A DNA stretch of 64,000 nt from Halovenus amylolytica (GCA_004015825.1 SAYS01000008.1:1-64000), one strand, 5' to 3'. Shown: positions 8,866 to 18,066, numbered from the stretch's first letter. The notes: generated by a model from the sequence alone, not told the origin. Made by a program: numbers and translations.

Positions 8866-9348
8866 ATGGCTGATACGATCGAAGTGCTCGTCCCTGGCGG
8901 GCAGGTTGACCCGGGGCCGCCACTGGGCCCGGAGCTCGGCCCGACACCCGTGGACGTCCAGGCTGTGGTACAGCAGATCAACGACCAGACCGAAGCATTC
9001 GACGGCACGGAAGTGCCCGTCACGGTCACCTACGAGGAGGACGGCTCCTTCGAGATCGAGGTCGGTGTTCCGCCGACGGCGGAACTGATCAAAGACGAGG
9101 CTGGCTTCGAGACCGGCAGTGGCGAACCCCAGGAGAACTTCGTCGCGGATCTCTCCGTCGATCAGGTCCGACAGATCGCCGAGCAGAAACAGACTGACCT
9201 GCTCTCCTACGATCTGAAAAATGCGACCAAAGAGGTCGTCGGCACCTGCGTTACTCTCGGTGTCACTATCGAAGGCAACGACCCACGCGAGTTCAAAGAG
9301 CGTATCGACGACGGCGAGTACGACGATATCTTCGCTGCCGAAGCATAG
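8866..9348 (+). CDS. rpl11: 50S ribosomal protein L11 (uL11)
   Basis: A 160-residue L11 protein, a component of the GTPase-associated centre that binds 23S rRNA. The N-terminus (IEVLVPGGQVDPGPPLGPEL) carries the proline-rich switch and PPLGP motif. The C-terminal RNA-binding domain includes DLSVDQVRQIAEQKQTDLLS and ends with a Glu/Asp-rich archaeal extension. A TATA-like stretch (TTCTTAAAC at about 8832-8840) sits around 28 bp ahead of the start. The usual L1-L10-L12 genes do not follow it here. Confidence 0.97.
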   Translation: MADTIEVLVPGGQVDPGPPLGPELGPTPVDVQAVVQQINDQTEAFDGTEVPVTVTYEEDGSFEIEVGVPPTAELIKDEAGFETGSGEPQENFVADLSVDQVRQIAEQKQTDLLSYDLKNATKEVVGTCVTLGVTIEGNDPREFKERIDDGEYDDIFAAEA

Positions 9349-9421
9349 CACGGCTTCGGGGCTGTGTGGCATTGCCGACACGTGACGAAGCTTAATACGA
9401 CTGGCTTCTCTGGATAGAGCT

Positions 9422-12205
9422 ATGTCCGCGGCGGCGTCACAACTGTTCGAGCCACTCCTCGAGTGGTCCGCCGACGAATCTGCCGTCGACATCGTGGACA
9501 GTCCGGACCAGTCTGACACACTGCTTCTCCGTTCCGACAGCGCCGATTTTCTTCTCGTTGGGACGACTGTCGACACTGACCCCCACACACCAGATCTGGT
9601 CCAGCGCGCTCACAGCCGCGCCCGCGAATACGACGCGGAGCTATTCGCCACCGCGAATGCGAACGATCTGTTCGTCTTTCGGACCGACGGTTCGAGGACA
9701 GCGCCGGCGGATCTCGACCGCCGTCACTACGACCTGCACGACAGTGCGCTCGATACCGTCGTGCCGGCAGTTCTCGACGAAAGCGTGGCAGGCGATGGCT
9801 GGAAGACCGAACCATTCGAGGCGTTTCTGCTCGGTCGTCTGCAGAGTTTTCACTGGAGTCTCGTCTCGGTGTACCAAGACCGTATCGAGACGCGGATTCA
9901 CTCTGACGAGCAATTTCAGAACCTGTTCGCTGCGTGGGCACACGACAATCAGTACCCTTCCGAACTGCCGGATGTGACCCGGACAGTCCGGATCGCGGCC
10001 AAGCAGTACGCGTATCTTCGCATCAATCGGATTCTCTGTTACGAACTGCTCCGGCAAGTGGACGGATCACTCGATCCGCTGATCGAAGGCTGTCCTCCCT
10101 CGCGAATCGACGACCAGTTCGCGGACCAGTTCGAATCCGCTGTCACGGAGTACGGCTACGACGCGATCTTCCGAATCGACTCCGTGTTCCTGCAGGCGAT
10201 CCCCGACGACGAGCGAACCCGCTGCCGATGGCACAGCTTCATCGAAAGTCTCGGACGGGAACCGATCGGCAGCGCCGATCCCGATATCCTGCGCCGGTTG
10301 TACGAGCAACTCCATTCACAGTCGGAGCGGGACTCACTCGGCCAGTTCTACACACCCGAGAAGATTGGGACCATCCTCGCCGGGTGGGCGATCCAGTCGG
10401 CCGAGGATCGGGTGCTCGATCCCTGCAGTGGGCCGGGAGCGCTCACCGTACCGGCGTCCAGACGGCTCGGTGAACTCGGACCCGCCAGCGACTCGGCCCC
10501 AGCCGACGGCGTTACCGCCGTAGATATCCAGGCGTTTCCACTCCAGTTGACCGCACTGAATCTTCGACTCCGGACGACAGGTAGCTCGGCGACGGGTCTC
10601 TCCACCGCCAACGCCGACTTTTTCGACCTCGATCCGGGAACCGATCCGGACACTCCCCAGTCCGTTGATCGGCGGGTTGGCTTCGACGGTGCGTCCGGGT
10701 CGACGACCCTCGGGCGGTTCGATGCGACTGTCGCCAACCCTCCGTACGTGCGCCAGGAAGATATCTCTGCCCAGCGAGCGCACTTTCGCGCTCATCTCGC
10801 GGCGTTCGATCCCGACGCGTCTTCGACAGCGGGTGCGCCACTGCTCGACCGGCGATCCGATCTGTACTGTTACTTTCTTTCCCACGCGACGCAGTTTCTG
10901 GACGAGGGTGGGCGACTCGCGTGGATCGTTCCGACGAAGTGGCTGACTGCCGATTACGGCCCCTCCTTCCAGCAGTTTCTGTTCGACCGATACAGCGTCG
11001 AGGCGGTCGTCGGCTTTCCGACGCGCCTGTTCGAGGACGCGCTCGTCGACACGGTGTTGCTGCTGGCAGAACGACGGGAGAGCGAATCGGAACGGCTGGC
11101 CACGAACACGAACTTCGTTCGTCTCACAGAACCGTGCTCGCCGGACACAGTGCTAGAGATAATCAATTCCGACTACGAGATTCCCGACGACAGCTCGCTG
11201 ACAGTCGAGACAACCCCTGAATCCCGAACCGTCGTGGTCCGGCAGTCGACGCTCGTCGAGCGACTCGGACAGAAACTGCAGCCCTATCTCACTGCCCCTG
11301 CGCTGTATCTCGCCCTCTCCGAACGCGACGACGTCTGCTCGTTGTCGGAACTGGCGACGATCACTCGCGGCGTGAAAACCGGTGCGAATCCGATCTTCGT
11401 CCTCGACGGGGCGACGATCGAAACCCACGGGATCGACGACCGCTTCTGCCGGCCGGCGATCAAAAGTGTCCGTGCAGTCGATGGCTTCGAGTACACGGCC
11501 AGCGATGCCGAGCGCTGGCTGCTGGATCTCGGCGGCTATGTCACCAGTCTGGACGTGGACGATCCCACCGCGACGGCTGTCAGAGCCGCGCTCCGCGAGG
11601 AGGGATACGACGGTGTCTGCTCGTATCTCTCGTGGGCCGCAGACCAGCCCGCCCGGAAAAATAGCTCACTCGAGGCCAACGAGCCGTGGTTCGACATGGG
11701 GTCGCTCGCCGGCGAGACCGCTCCCATCGTCTGCCCACAGGCGATGGACACGCGCCGATTTTTGTTCCGGACTGACTGTGCAGTGGTGCCGAGTAACCGC
11801 TTCTTGCTGGTCGATCCGGCACCGACCGTCGACGAGACCCTGTTGCTCGGCCTGTTGAACAGCAGCCTCTCACAGATCGTCGTCGAGAGCCACGGCCGGG
11901 TCACCGGCGGCGGCGCGATCAACCTCTCCGGCAGTGATCTCGAAACGTTCTGTGTTCCCGATCCGGAGATACTCTCCGCCGAGCAGGCAGCGGCGATCAC
12001 CGAAGGGGTCGAGCGACTCGCCGATGGTGACCAGTCGGGCCGGGACGGGATCGACCGGGCCGTCATCGAGGCGCTCGATCTCGGGGTTGCCGTCGCGGAG
12101 CTACAGGAACTGTCGCAAGCGCTGAAACGCATCCGCCGGGTTGACGAACCGCCGGAGTACGACATCGCGACAGTCGAGAGCACTCTCGAACTCACCTTCG
12201 AGTGA
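9422..12205 (+). CDS. Eco57I-like adenine-specific DNA methyltransferase
   Basis: A 927-residue protein of the Eco57I/TaqI-like gamma class of N6-adenine methyltransferases. SAM-binding motif I (VLDPCSGPGAL) is at about residues 329-339, and catalytic NPPY (ATVANPPYVRQED) at about 436-448. GQFYTPEKIG at about 308-317 is typical of type I/IIG enzymes. The C-terminal 300 residues look like a target-recognition domain (LATITRGVKTGANPIF, GRVTGGGAINLSGSDLETF). The N-terminal 130 residues resemble the nuclease-like domain of type IIG enzymes, but no ExK triplet is visible where a PD-(D/E)xK site would be. No separate restriction gene is adjacent, so it may be an orphan. Confidence 0.85.
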   Translation: MSAAASQLFEPLLEWSADESAVDIVDSPDQSDTLLLRSDSADFLLVGTTVDTDPHTPDLVQRAHSRAREYDAELFATANANDLFVFRTDGSRTAPADLDRRHYDLHDSALDTVVPAVLDESVAGDGWKTEPFEAFLLGRLQSFHWSLVSVYQDRIETRIHSDEQFQNLFAAWAHDNQYPSELPDVTRTVRIAAKQYAYLRINRILCYELLRQVDGSLDPLIEGCPPSRIDDQFADQFESAVTEYGYDAIFRIDSVFLQAIPDDERTRCRWHSFIESLGREPIGSADPDILRRLYEQLHSQSERDSLGQFYTPEKIGTILAGWAIQSAEDRVLDPCSGPGALTVPASRRLGELGPASDSAPADGVTAVDIQAFPLQLTALNLRLRTTGSSATGLSTANADFFDLDPGTDPDTPQSVDRRVGFDGASGSTTLGRFDATVANPPYVRQEDISAQRAHFRAHLAAFDPDASSTAGAPLLDRRSDLYCYFLSHATQFLDEGGRLAWIVPTKWLTADYGPSFQQFLFDRYSVEAVVGFPTRLFEDALVDTVLLLAERRESESERLATNTNFVRLTEPCSPDTVLEIINSDYEIPDDSSLTVETTPESRTVVVRQSTLVERLGQKLQPYLTAPALYLALSERDDVCSLSELATITRGVKTGANPIFVLDGATIETHGIDDRFCRPAIKSVRAVDGFEYTASDAERWLLDLGGYVTSLDVDDPTATAVRAALREEGYDGVCSYLSWAADQPARKNSSLEANEPWFDMGSLAGETAPIVCPQAMDTRRFLFRTDCAVVPSNRFLLVDPAPTVDETLLLGLLNSSLSQIVVESHGRVTGGGAINLSGSDLETFCVPDPEILSAEQAAAITEGVERLADGDQSGRDGIDRAVIEALDLGVAVAELQELSQALKRIRRVDEPPEYDIATVESTLELTFE

Positions 12206-12387
12206 CTCTCTGGACAAACTTCCGGAGATAGCAACTCGTAGCGGCAGGTTTCTGCTGGAACAGACGTCTGTACTCGATTGTCTGGACAATATCCGAGCTT
12301 TCGAAGTAATTCTAATTTGAATGTAGCGCCAAACTCTAATTAATACCATAATCTTTTAGTAATAGTGGTGTTTGATGTTAGAATGTA

Positions 12388-12519
12388 ATGACCGATTGCA
12401 AACGGTGCGGGGCCCGGATGAACCACAACGATGAAACAACGAAACTCGTCGAGTATGTGTGTCCGAACTGCCACCGAACCGAGATCGACCCCAAAAACAC
12501 GTACCGAGTAACCGCATAG
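12388..12519 (+). CDS. 43-residue zinc-ribbon protein
   Basis: A short gene encoding MTDCKRCGARMNHND..., with CKRC at residues 4-7 and CPNC at residues 25-28, spaced as one treble-clef or zinc-ribbon fold, and a basic C-terminal tail. Composition is protein-like (low Leu, rich in Asp, Glu and Thr), and the ORF lies in an otherwise AT-rich gap. Function unknown; haloarchaea carry many such single-ribbon microproteins. A TATA-like AT stretch (12340-12365) lies upstream. Confidence 0.6.
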   Translation: MTDCKRCGARMNHNDETTKLVEYVCPNCHRTEIDPKNTYRVTA

Positions 12520-12891
12520 GCACCCAGCTGCCCCCAATCAACCCTCCAGACGGTCCCTCACCGACCATCAAAACTAACTGACCTGTTCCCTGAGTTAGCG
12601 TAATTTAGCATCCCGATGTAAGTCCATTATTACACAGAACAATCTAAATCCAATCTTATTCTGTTTGTGAAAGTTAATGTCGCGTGTAGCACGATCTGTC
12701 TCGTAAAAATAGACTGATCTTGCTCTGTATCACTCTCAATATCTGCTGATTGAAGATAACTTCTCTCACAACCAGAATCAGCTATTTAGACCTACATACC
12801 ACTACAAAGCCCGGCATAACGCCCGAAGTTTCAAATAAGTTCAATATAACAAGGTCTCATCAAGCGGTTCACATAGCGTGTACTTGATCGC
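12520..12891. other. AT-rich intergenic region
   Basis: About 370 bp with visibly lower GC than its surroundings. No coding frame with haloarchaeal codon use, no tRNA and no clear long repeat were seen. It separates the methyltransferase/zinc-ribbon pair from the HprK-like gene and probably holds that gene's promoter. The base composition suggests a transferred or decayed segment. Confidence 0.5.
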
Positions 12892-14031
12892 ATGGTTACT
12901 ACCTATCATAATATATTGGATACATTGCTCGTCGAGATCATCGGCGAGTCTGGCCGATCGGTTGATCAGATTCGAAGAATGTACGACAGGTTCCGTGTCG
13001 AGGAGCCCAATAGGACGCCGGACATCTGCTGTGTCCTCTCGGACGAGAAGCCACAGAGTGACGAGGTTCTCGGCCATCCGCGAGACAACTACGGCCGCGA
13101 CGGCAACAACTTCGTCGTTCAGAGCGGCTCGAACTACCTCGTGACGGACCCCGACTGGCAGGAGTTCGCGATGAACCGCTCGCCCGGCTGGGAACCGTTC
13201 AAAACGGTCTACATGATCGAGTTCGAACTCCGTCGTCGACTCCTCGAAAATCGCCAGGCACTGATCCATGCCTCCGGTGTCCAGTTCGAGGGGCAGACGA
13301 TCCTCTTTCCCGCGTGGCGGTCTGCGGGCAAGACGAACACGCTACTCTCGTTGCTATTTGCTGGAGGAGACTACCTCTCTGACGACAGGTTGTGGGTCGA
13401 TGAGGATGGATCGGTGCAGGGATATCCGACCCCAGTCAACGTCGGTACCGAGCAGCTAGAGTCGTTCACCGAACTCGAGACTCCCGAAGAGAAGTTAGAC
13501 GAGAAAGTCGAGAACTTCGTCGATGCCAAGATTGATCCGTCGCGCTCTTTTTTCGACAAGGTCGCTTCGTATCTCGCGAGTCAGTACATCGACAGCGAAC
13601 GAACGTTTCAGGATCTCCACTCGATGGTGCCTGGTGCGAAATACGTGGATAAGGCAAGTGTCGACGCAGTCGTCTTACTACGGGCTGCGCCCAAGCAGGC
13701 CAGGGTAAATGTCGAACAGATCCCGACCTCGCAGGTTGTCAGAGCACTGCGGACGATTCATCACTACGAGTGGAACGAACAACTTGAGGAGTACGCGATG
13801 GCGACTGATTCATTGTTCCCGGCGGCAGACCGGACAGAGGTCTTCGAGTCGATTCGTACGGAGGAAGCACAGGTTCAGCGCCAGTTCTTGCAATCGACCC
13901 CTACGCTCATCGCTCGGATTCCCCGGACGCGAATCTGGGAAGCGGACGGAATCAGAACTCAGATTACCGACGCGTTTAGCGATCTGCCGACGGAAGTCGA
14001 ACCTGGTCAGGAAACTCATATGACCACGTAA
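12892..14031 (+). CDS. HprK-like / PEP-carboxykinase-fold ATP-binding protein
   Basis: A 379-residue protein with a kinase core like HPr kinase-related proteins. The P-loop-like segment FPAWRSAGKTNTLL is at about residues 142-155, though the first glycine of the classic A/GxxxxGKT is replaced. YLSDDRLWVDEDG is at about 163-175 and matches the paired-Asp strand of HprK. HASGVQ just before the P-loop is also typical. The first 110 residues have no recognised domain. No HPr or PTS genes are nearby, so a sugar-PTS role is unlikely. Related proteins occur in peptide-maturation and glycan loci, but the target here is unknown. It lies between an AT-rich gap and an exported phosphoesterase gene. Confidence 0.6.
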   Translation: MVTTYHNILDTLLVEIIGESGRSVDQIRRMYDRFRVEEPNRTPDICCVLSDEKPQSDEVLGHPRDNYGRDGNNFVVQSGSNYLVTDPDWQEFAMNRSPGWEPFKTVYMIEFELRRRLLENRQALIHASGVQFEGQTILFPAWRSAGKTNTLLSLLFAGGDYLSDDRLWVDEDGSVQGYPTPVNVGTEQLESFTELETPEEKLDEKVENFVDAKIDPSRSFFDKVASYLASQYIDSERTFQDLHSMVPGAKYVDKASVDAVVLLRAAPKQARVNVEQIPTSQVVRALRTIHHYEWNEQLEEYAMATDSLFPAADRTEVFESIRTEEAQVQRQFLQSTPTLIARIPRTRIWEADGIRTQITDAFSDLPTEVEPGQETHMTT

Positions 14032-14106
14032 GCTCGCTCTATTCTGACTAAAGTTGGCCTATACTTTTCACCGCATGAGCTGTGCATTTATTTGATTTAC
14101 CTACCA

Positions 14107-16350
14107 ATGGCCCGATTCGACCGCATCCCACGCACACGCTCACAGCCCGACGCCGATTCAACTGACCTTGCTCCCGTGAGATCGGGGTGCTCTCGACGGA
14201 CCGTTCTCGGTCTCCTAGCCAGCGGAATACTGGCGACGGTTCAGACGACCGCAGTGGCTGGGCAAGACCAGGAGACCTACTGGACTGTTGTAGCTATCCC
14301 CGATACGCAGTTTTACGCTGCTAGTACTGATCTGGCCTCCTACGCAACTGATCAGACGGACTGGATCGTCGACAATCTCGACAGCGAGTCGATCCAGTTC
14401 GTCACCCACGAGGGGGACCTGGTCGACGACGGCGGGAGTGAACAGGAGTGGGATCGGATCGATGCGACCATGTCGACGCTGGATGGGGCGGTGCCGTACT
14501 CGGTGCTCCCTGGAAACCACGACTGGGCCGTTACGAACGACAAATCGTCGTCCACTGCGAACTACACCGAGTACTTCGGCCAGTCCAGATTCGAAGATCG
14601 ATCCTGGTACGGGGGTGCAGGCCCCGGAGACGATGGCCGCAACTCCTATCAGCTGTTTTCGGCTGGTGGCTACGACTTTCTCCACCTCGCACTGGAGTGG
14701 GAACCAGCTGGGACCGCCTCGGAACCGTCGACACCGCTTGGCTGGGCACAGTCTATCATTGACGAGTATCCCGACCGACCGACGATCGTGACGACACACT
14801 CCTATCTTCGTGACGACGGCGGCCGGACGAGTTCGGTGCAAGATCGAAGCGACGATGCCAACACCGGTGAGGCGGTCTGGCAGGAACTGATCGAACCGAA
14901 CCCGCAAATTTTCATGGTCCTGAACGGCCACTGGCACGAGACGGACGGGGAGAACCATCAGGTCTCTACGAACCGGGCCGATCTTCCGGTCTACGAGATC
15001 GTTGCAGACTATCAGGATCGGGCAAACGGAGGCAATGGCTGGGTACGACTCCTCCAGTTCGTCCCGGGCGGTGGACGAGAGGCAGCCGACCGAATCCGCG
15101 TCCGATCCTACTCGCCGAGTCTGGACGAGTACGAGACTGACAGTGACAGCGAGTTCACGTTTGATCTCGACTTCGACAGCCGGTTTTCTTCACGGGAGGA
15201 CGGCTCCGAACAGATCTCGTTCCAGCAGGGGAGCGACGGGTACAGTGGAACCGTCGACACCACTCTCGCCGAGGCAGAGCCAAACCAGTCGTTCAATACG
15301 GCTGGAGGCGTCACAGTCGATACACAGGAGCCCCACTCCACGGACAACCGGACACAGGCGCTACTCCGGTTCAACGATATCATAGGCAACGATGATGGGC
15401 AGGTCTCGCCCGGCACGACAATCGAGTCGGCCACACTCACGGTCGAGACCACCGACGAGGGGGACGGTGGCGTAGGCCATCGGATGCTAACTGACTGGAA
15501 CGGTGAGGACACTTGGGTCTCTCTTGACGGTGGCATCGAGCCCGATGGAAACGAGGCGACGACAGATCCAGAGTTCGAGACCGGCGAGATCTCGACTGGA
15601 ACGACGTCGATCGACGTGACCCAGAGTGTCCAGCAGTGGATCAACGGCGAGCCCAACTACGGCTGGGCAGTCCTGCCCCTCGGTGACAATGGCTGGGACT
15701 TTGCGACTTCAAACTCTGACACACCACCGAAGTTGACGATTTCATACGACCCCGACGCAGATAACAGCTCTGACCAGTCGGAGCGTATCTCCCTCCAGCA
15801 GGGTTCAGATGGGTACAGCGCAACCGTCGACACCAACCTCCGTGAGAACGAGCCGGAGCAGTCGTTCAGTACAGCTGAATCAGTCACGATAGATACACAG
15901 GACCCACACTCCACGAATAACGAGGCTCAAGCGCTGATCCGGTTCGACAATCTCATTGGTGACGGCGGGCAGCAGCTACCGCCCGACGCAATCGTCGAAG
16001 ACGCGACACTCACGGTCGAAACCATCAACGACGGAGACGGCGGTGCAGTCCATCGGATACTCACTGACTGGAGCGGTGAGGATACGTGGACCTCGCTCGA
16101 CGGTGGGATCCAGGCCGACGGGAACGAGGCGACGACTGATCCCGAGTTTGAGACGGGTGAGGTCCCGGAGGGTTCGACCTCGATCGACGTGACCCGGAGT
16201 GTCCAGCAGTGGGCCGATGGAGCCCAGAACGACGGCTGGGCAGTCCTGCCCCTCGGTGATGATGGCTGGGACTTCATGACGTCGAACAGCGACACGCCTC
16301 CACAACTGACAGTATCTTACGTCTCGGAAAAACAGCAATCCGAACAGTGA
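14107..16350 (+). CDS. Tat-exported metallophosphoesterase with two DNRLRE-like modules
   Basis: A 747-residue secreted protein. The twin-arginine signal (CSRRTVLGLLASGILATV) lies at about residues 26-43. The calcineurin-like phosphoesterase domain follows with its metal motifs: PDTQFY, THEGDLVDDGG, LPGNHDW, VTTHSY and NGHWHE (about 60-285). Two homologous modules of about 185 residues then follow (starting near residues 367 and 557), each beginning ERIS/EQIS-QQGSDGYS and ending SNSDTPP-LT-SY. They resemble DNRLRE-type carbohydrate-binding-like beta domains. The ATG at 14107 is preferred to the TTG five codons upstream. Substrate unknown; an extracellular phosphodiesterase role is inferred. 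Confidence 0.85.
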   Translation: MARFDRIPRTRSQPDADSTDLAPVRSGCSRRTVLGLLASGILATVQTTAVAGQDQETYWTVVAIPDTQFYAASTDLASYATDQTDWIVDNLDSESIQFVTHEGDLVDDGGSEQEWDRIDATMSTLDGAVPYSVLPGNHDWAVTNDKSSSTANYTEYFGQSRFEDRSWYGGAGPGDDGRNSYQLFSAGGYDFLHLALEWEPAGTASEPSTPLGWAQSIIDEYPDRPTIVTTHSYLRDDGGRTSSVQDRSDDANTGEAVWQELIEPNPQIFMVLNGHWHETDGENHQVSTNRADLPVYEIVADYQDRANGGNGWVRLLQFVPGGGREAADRIRVRSYSPSLDEYETDSDSEFTFDLDFDSRFSSREDGSEQISFQQGSDGYSGTVDTTLAEAEPNQSFNTAGGVTVDTQEPHSTDNRTQALLRFNDIIGNDDGQVSPGTTIESATLTVETTDEGDGGVGHRMLTDWNGEDTWVSLDGGIEPDGNEATTDPEFETGEISTGTTSIDVTQSVQQWINGEPNYGWAVLPLGDNGWDFATSNSDTPPKLTISYDPDADNSSDQSERISLQQGSDGYSATVDTNLRENEPEQSFSTAESVTIDTQDPHSTNNEAQALIRFDNLIGDGGQQLPPDAIVEDATLTVETINDGDGGAVHRILTDWSGEDTWTSLDGGIQADGNEATTDPEFETGEVPEGSTSIDVTRSVQQWADGAQNDGWAVLPLGDDGWDFMTSNSDTPPQLTVSYVSEKQQSEQ

Positions 16351-16401
16351 GTGGAGTAGTATAACTGGTGGCTCCCCCTTTGTAGATCGTCTGCAGAAGC
16401 A

Positions 16402-16424
16402 AGCCGGTGGAGGTATTGTGAACC
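16402..16424 (-). repeat. Partial copy of the tRNA-Thr 3' end
   Basis: This 23 bp stretch (AGCCGGTGGAGG then TATTGTGAACC) matches the 3' acceptor and T-arm end of the tRNA-Thr at 16498-16520, in the same orientation, with a few substitutions. A further fragment (TTCAAATCCCTC) lies near 16451. Such copies are typical of attachment-site duplication or of decayed tandem tRNA ends. Confidence 0.6.
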
Positions 16425-16497
16425 ACGGTCGGAGCTTCGCTCCTCCCTGCTTCAAATCCCTCGTGGCTTTCGCTGTTCACGTTCGTTCACAGCAGAA

Positions 16498-16571
16498 AGC
16501 CGGTGGAGGGATTTGAACCCTCGGCCTATTCCTTACGAAGGAATCGCTCTGCCAGTCTGAGCTACACCGGC
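16498..16571 (-). tRNA. tRNA-Thr (anticodon CGT)
   Basis: The minus strand folds as a complete cloverleaf. The acceptor GCCGGTG at the 5' end (16571) pairs with CACCGGC near 16499-16505. The D arm contains GCTC...GAGC. The anticodon stem ATTCC/GGAAT encloses TTCGTAA with anticodon CGT, and the T loop is GTTCAAATC. The discriminator base is at 16498, and no CCA is encoded. No intron is visible. Confidence 0.93.
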
Positions 16572-16674
16572 ACTCGCTTTCGCTCGTCCCGAGCCCTGCA
16601 CGACTCGCAGGGCACCGGCACTCACGCAAACGTAGTATCGATACGACCAATAAGCGTTGCGAATCCGCCCGCCC

Positions 16675-17658
16675 CTATCTCCGCTCCAGCCGAACATCTA
16701 GCACGACGTTGTACTCGTGGGGGGCATACGAGCGAACTGTGTGCCGATTCTCGACTGTCACCTCGTACTCCGGCTCGGCTGCCGCCCGCAACGCACGCTC
16801 GCCTGGCCCGAACAGATCGTCCTCGTGCTGGATATCGTAATAATGAACGACGGCCTCCTCGCCGGCGATCTTCACCGCGCTGTCGACGAACTCGTCGGCG
16901 GAGTGGGGGAGATTCATCACCAGCCGATCCGCCCAGTTCTCGTACTCCGTGGCCACTTCGGCGACGTCGCCGTGGATCGCAGTCACGCGATCGCTGACCC
17001 CGTTCCGGGTGGCGTTCTCGCGGAGATACTCGATCGCCGTCTCGTTGATATCGGTCCCGACGACTGTGGCTCCTCGTTTTGCAATCGGGATCGCGAACGG
17101 GCCAACGCCGGCGAACATATCGAACACCTGCTCGCCCTCGCCGACTTGCTCTGTGACGCGGTGACGTTCGGTCGCCAGCCGTGGCGAGAAGTACACCGCC
17201 GCTAGATCGAGGGCGAACGCACAGCCGTACTCGCGGTGGATCGCCTCGGTCTCCTCACCGACGAGGATCTCCCAGTCACGGACGCGTTCGACACCCTGGA
17301 TCTTCGAGGCGCGGTTGAGCACCGTCTTCGTCGGAATATCCGACGCGGCGATCGCATCGGCCAGTTCGCGAGCGCGGTCGGGGTCGTCCTCGTCGATGAT
17401 GATCACCTCGCCGAGTCGTTCGTATGCGGGTGTGAAATCCACCAGATCCGCAGGCGTGGTCTGACGCTGCCGCCCTGGGAGTTCCCGCTCCGTCAGTTCG
17501 TACTCCGCCGGCACCGCGTCGGGATCGGTCACCGGAATAAAGAGCGTCCCCTCCTCGTGGACGATCTCGTGGTCGTCGTCGACGAGATCCAACTGGGCCA
17601 GGGATTGCCGTGTCTCTTCGCCGGCCTCCCGGGATACCCGAACGCAGGGGACAGTCAT
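16675..17658 (-). CDS. trm5: tRNA (guanine37-N1)-methyltransferase Trm5
   Basis: A 327-residue class I SAM methyltransferase that methylates G37 next to the tRNA anticodon. The N-terminal region (MTVPCVRVSREAGEETRQSL) and RASKIQGVERVRDWEIL are typical of archaeal Trm5. DLAAVYFSPRLATERHRV precedes SAM motif I FDMFAGVGPFAIPIAKRG (about residues 185-202), then VVGTDINETAIEYL and the NLPHSADEF motif (NLP catalytic loop). The gene is monocistronic and follows tRNA-Thr. Confidence 0.94.
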   Translation of the reverse strand: MTVPCVRVSREAGEETRQSLAQLDLVDDDHEIVHEEGTLFIPVTDPDAVPAEYELTERELPGRQRQTTPADLVDFTPAYERLGEVIIIDEDDPDRARELADAIAASDIPTKTVLNRASKIQGVERVRDWEILVGEETEAIHREYGCAFALDLAAVYFSPRLATERHRVTEQVGEGEQVFDMFAGVGPFAIPIAKRGATVVGTDINETAIEYLRENATRNGVSDRVTAIHGDVAEVATEYENWADRLVMNLPHSADEFVDSAVKIAGEEAVVHYYDIQHEDDLFGPGERALRAAAEPEYEVTVENRHTVRSYAPHEYNVVLDVRLERR

Positions 17659-17702
17659 AGTCGATACTCTGCGAGCGCTGGCGGTAAGTCTGACGTTGTC
17701 CG

Positions 17703-17948
17703 TTAGTGTGTCAACAGCAAGATTTTCTCGTCTGTTCGGGCGATACAGAATGCGGTGCCCGGCTTTCCGAAGCTGTTCGTCTGCGTTTCGCTGATAAACA
17801 GCTTCTCGAACGGCTTGCCACAGGCCGGGCAGGCGAAGTTGTCCTCGCGGTTTTCGAGTTGCATCGTCTCCCGGCGCTGCTGGATGAGTTTGAGTCCGTG
17901 CCGGTAATCGTGGATGTCGAACCCATCCGAGACCGAAAGCTGTTCCAT
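17703..17948 (-). CDS. Small CxxC protein, conserved haloarchaeal family
   Basis: An 81-residue protein beginning MEQLSVSDGFDIHDYRHGLK. It has one CPAC pair (residues 40-43) and a later single Cys near residue 68, so a complete four-ligand zinc site is not certain. I recall highly conserved haloarchaeal homologues annotated as a flagella-cluster protein, but the function is unproven and no archaellum genes are in the window. It is transcribed divergently from rpoL across a 210 bp gap containing a hairpin repeat. Confidence 0.75.
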   Translation of the reverse strand: MEQLSVSDGFDIHDYRHGLKLIQQRRETMQLENREDNFACPACGKPFEKLFISETQTNSFGKPGTAFCIARTDEKILLLTH

Positions 17949-18030
17949 ATTCGATGGAGGGGCGGCGAGTGTCTTAGCTTTCGTGGCTGTCGCTGGTGCT
18001 CGTTGTTTCGTCGGAACGGCTTTAATGGAG

Positions 18031-18066
18031 ACAGCAAGAAAGCCCCGAAGCCCCCTTTCTTGCTGT
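18031..18066. repeat. Hairpin repeat ACAGCAAGAAAG / CTTTCTTGCTGT
   Basis: A perfect 12 bp inverted repeat (18031-18042 and 18055-18066) separated by a C-rich centre (CCCCGAAGCCCC). The same arm, extended as AACAGCAAGAAAGCCC, recurs four times in the repeat locus at 61.2-61.8 kb, and both places continue into TGAATG. It sits in the divergent gap upstream of rpoL. Confidence 0.75.

Noticed and set aside
12892..14031. True HPr kinase or PEP carboxykinase
   Set aside because: No HPr partner, altered P-loop and no PEPCK substrate motifs; only fold-level similarity is claimed.
16381..16497. Second tRNA gene next to tRNA-Thr
   Set aside because: Only the acceptor/T-arm end is recognisable; no anticodon arm can be folded.
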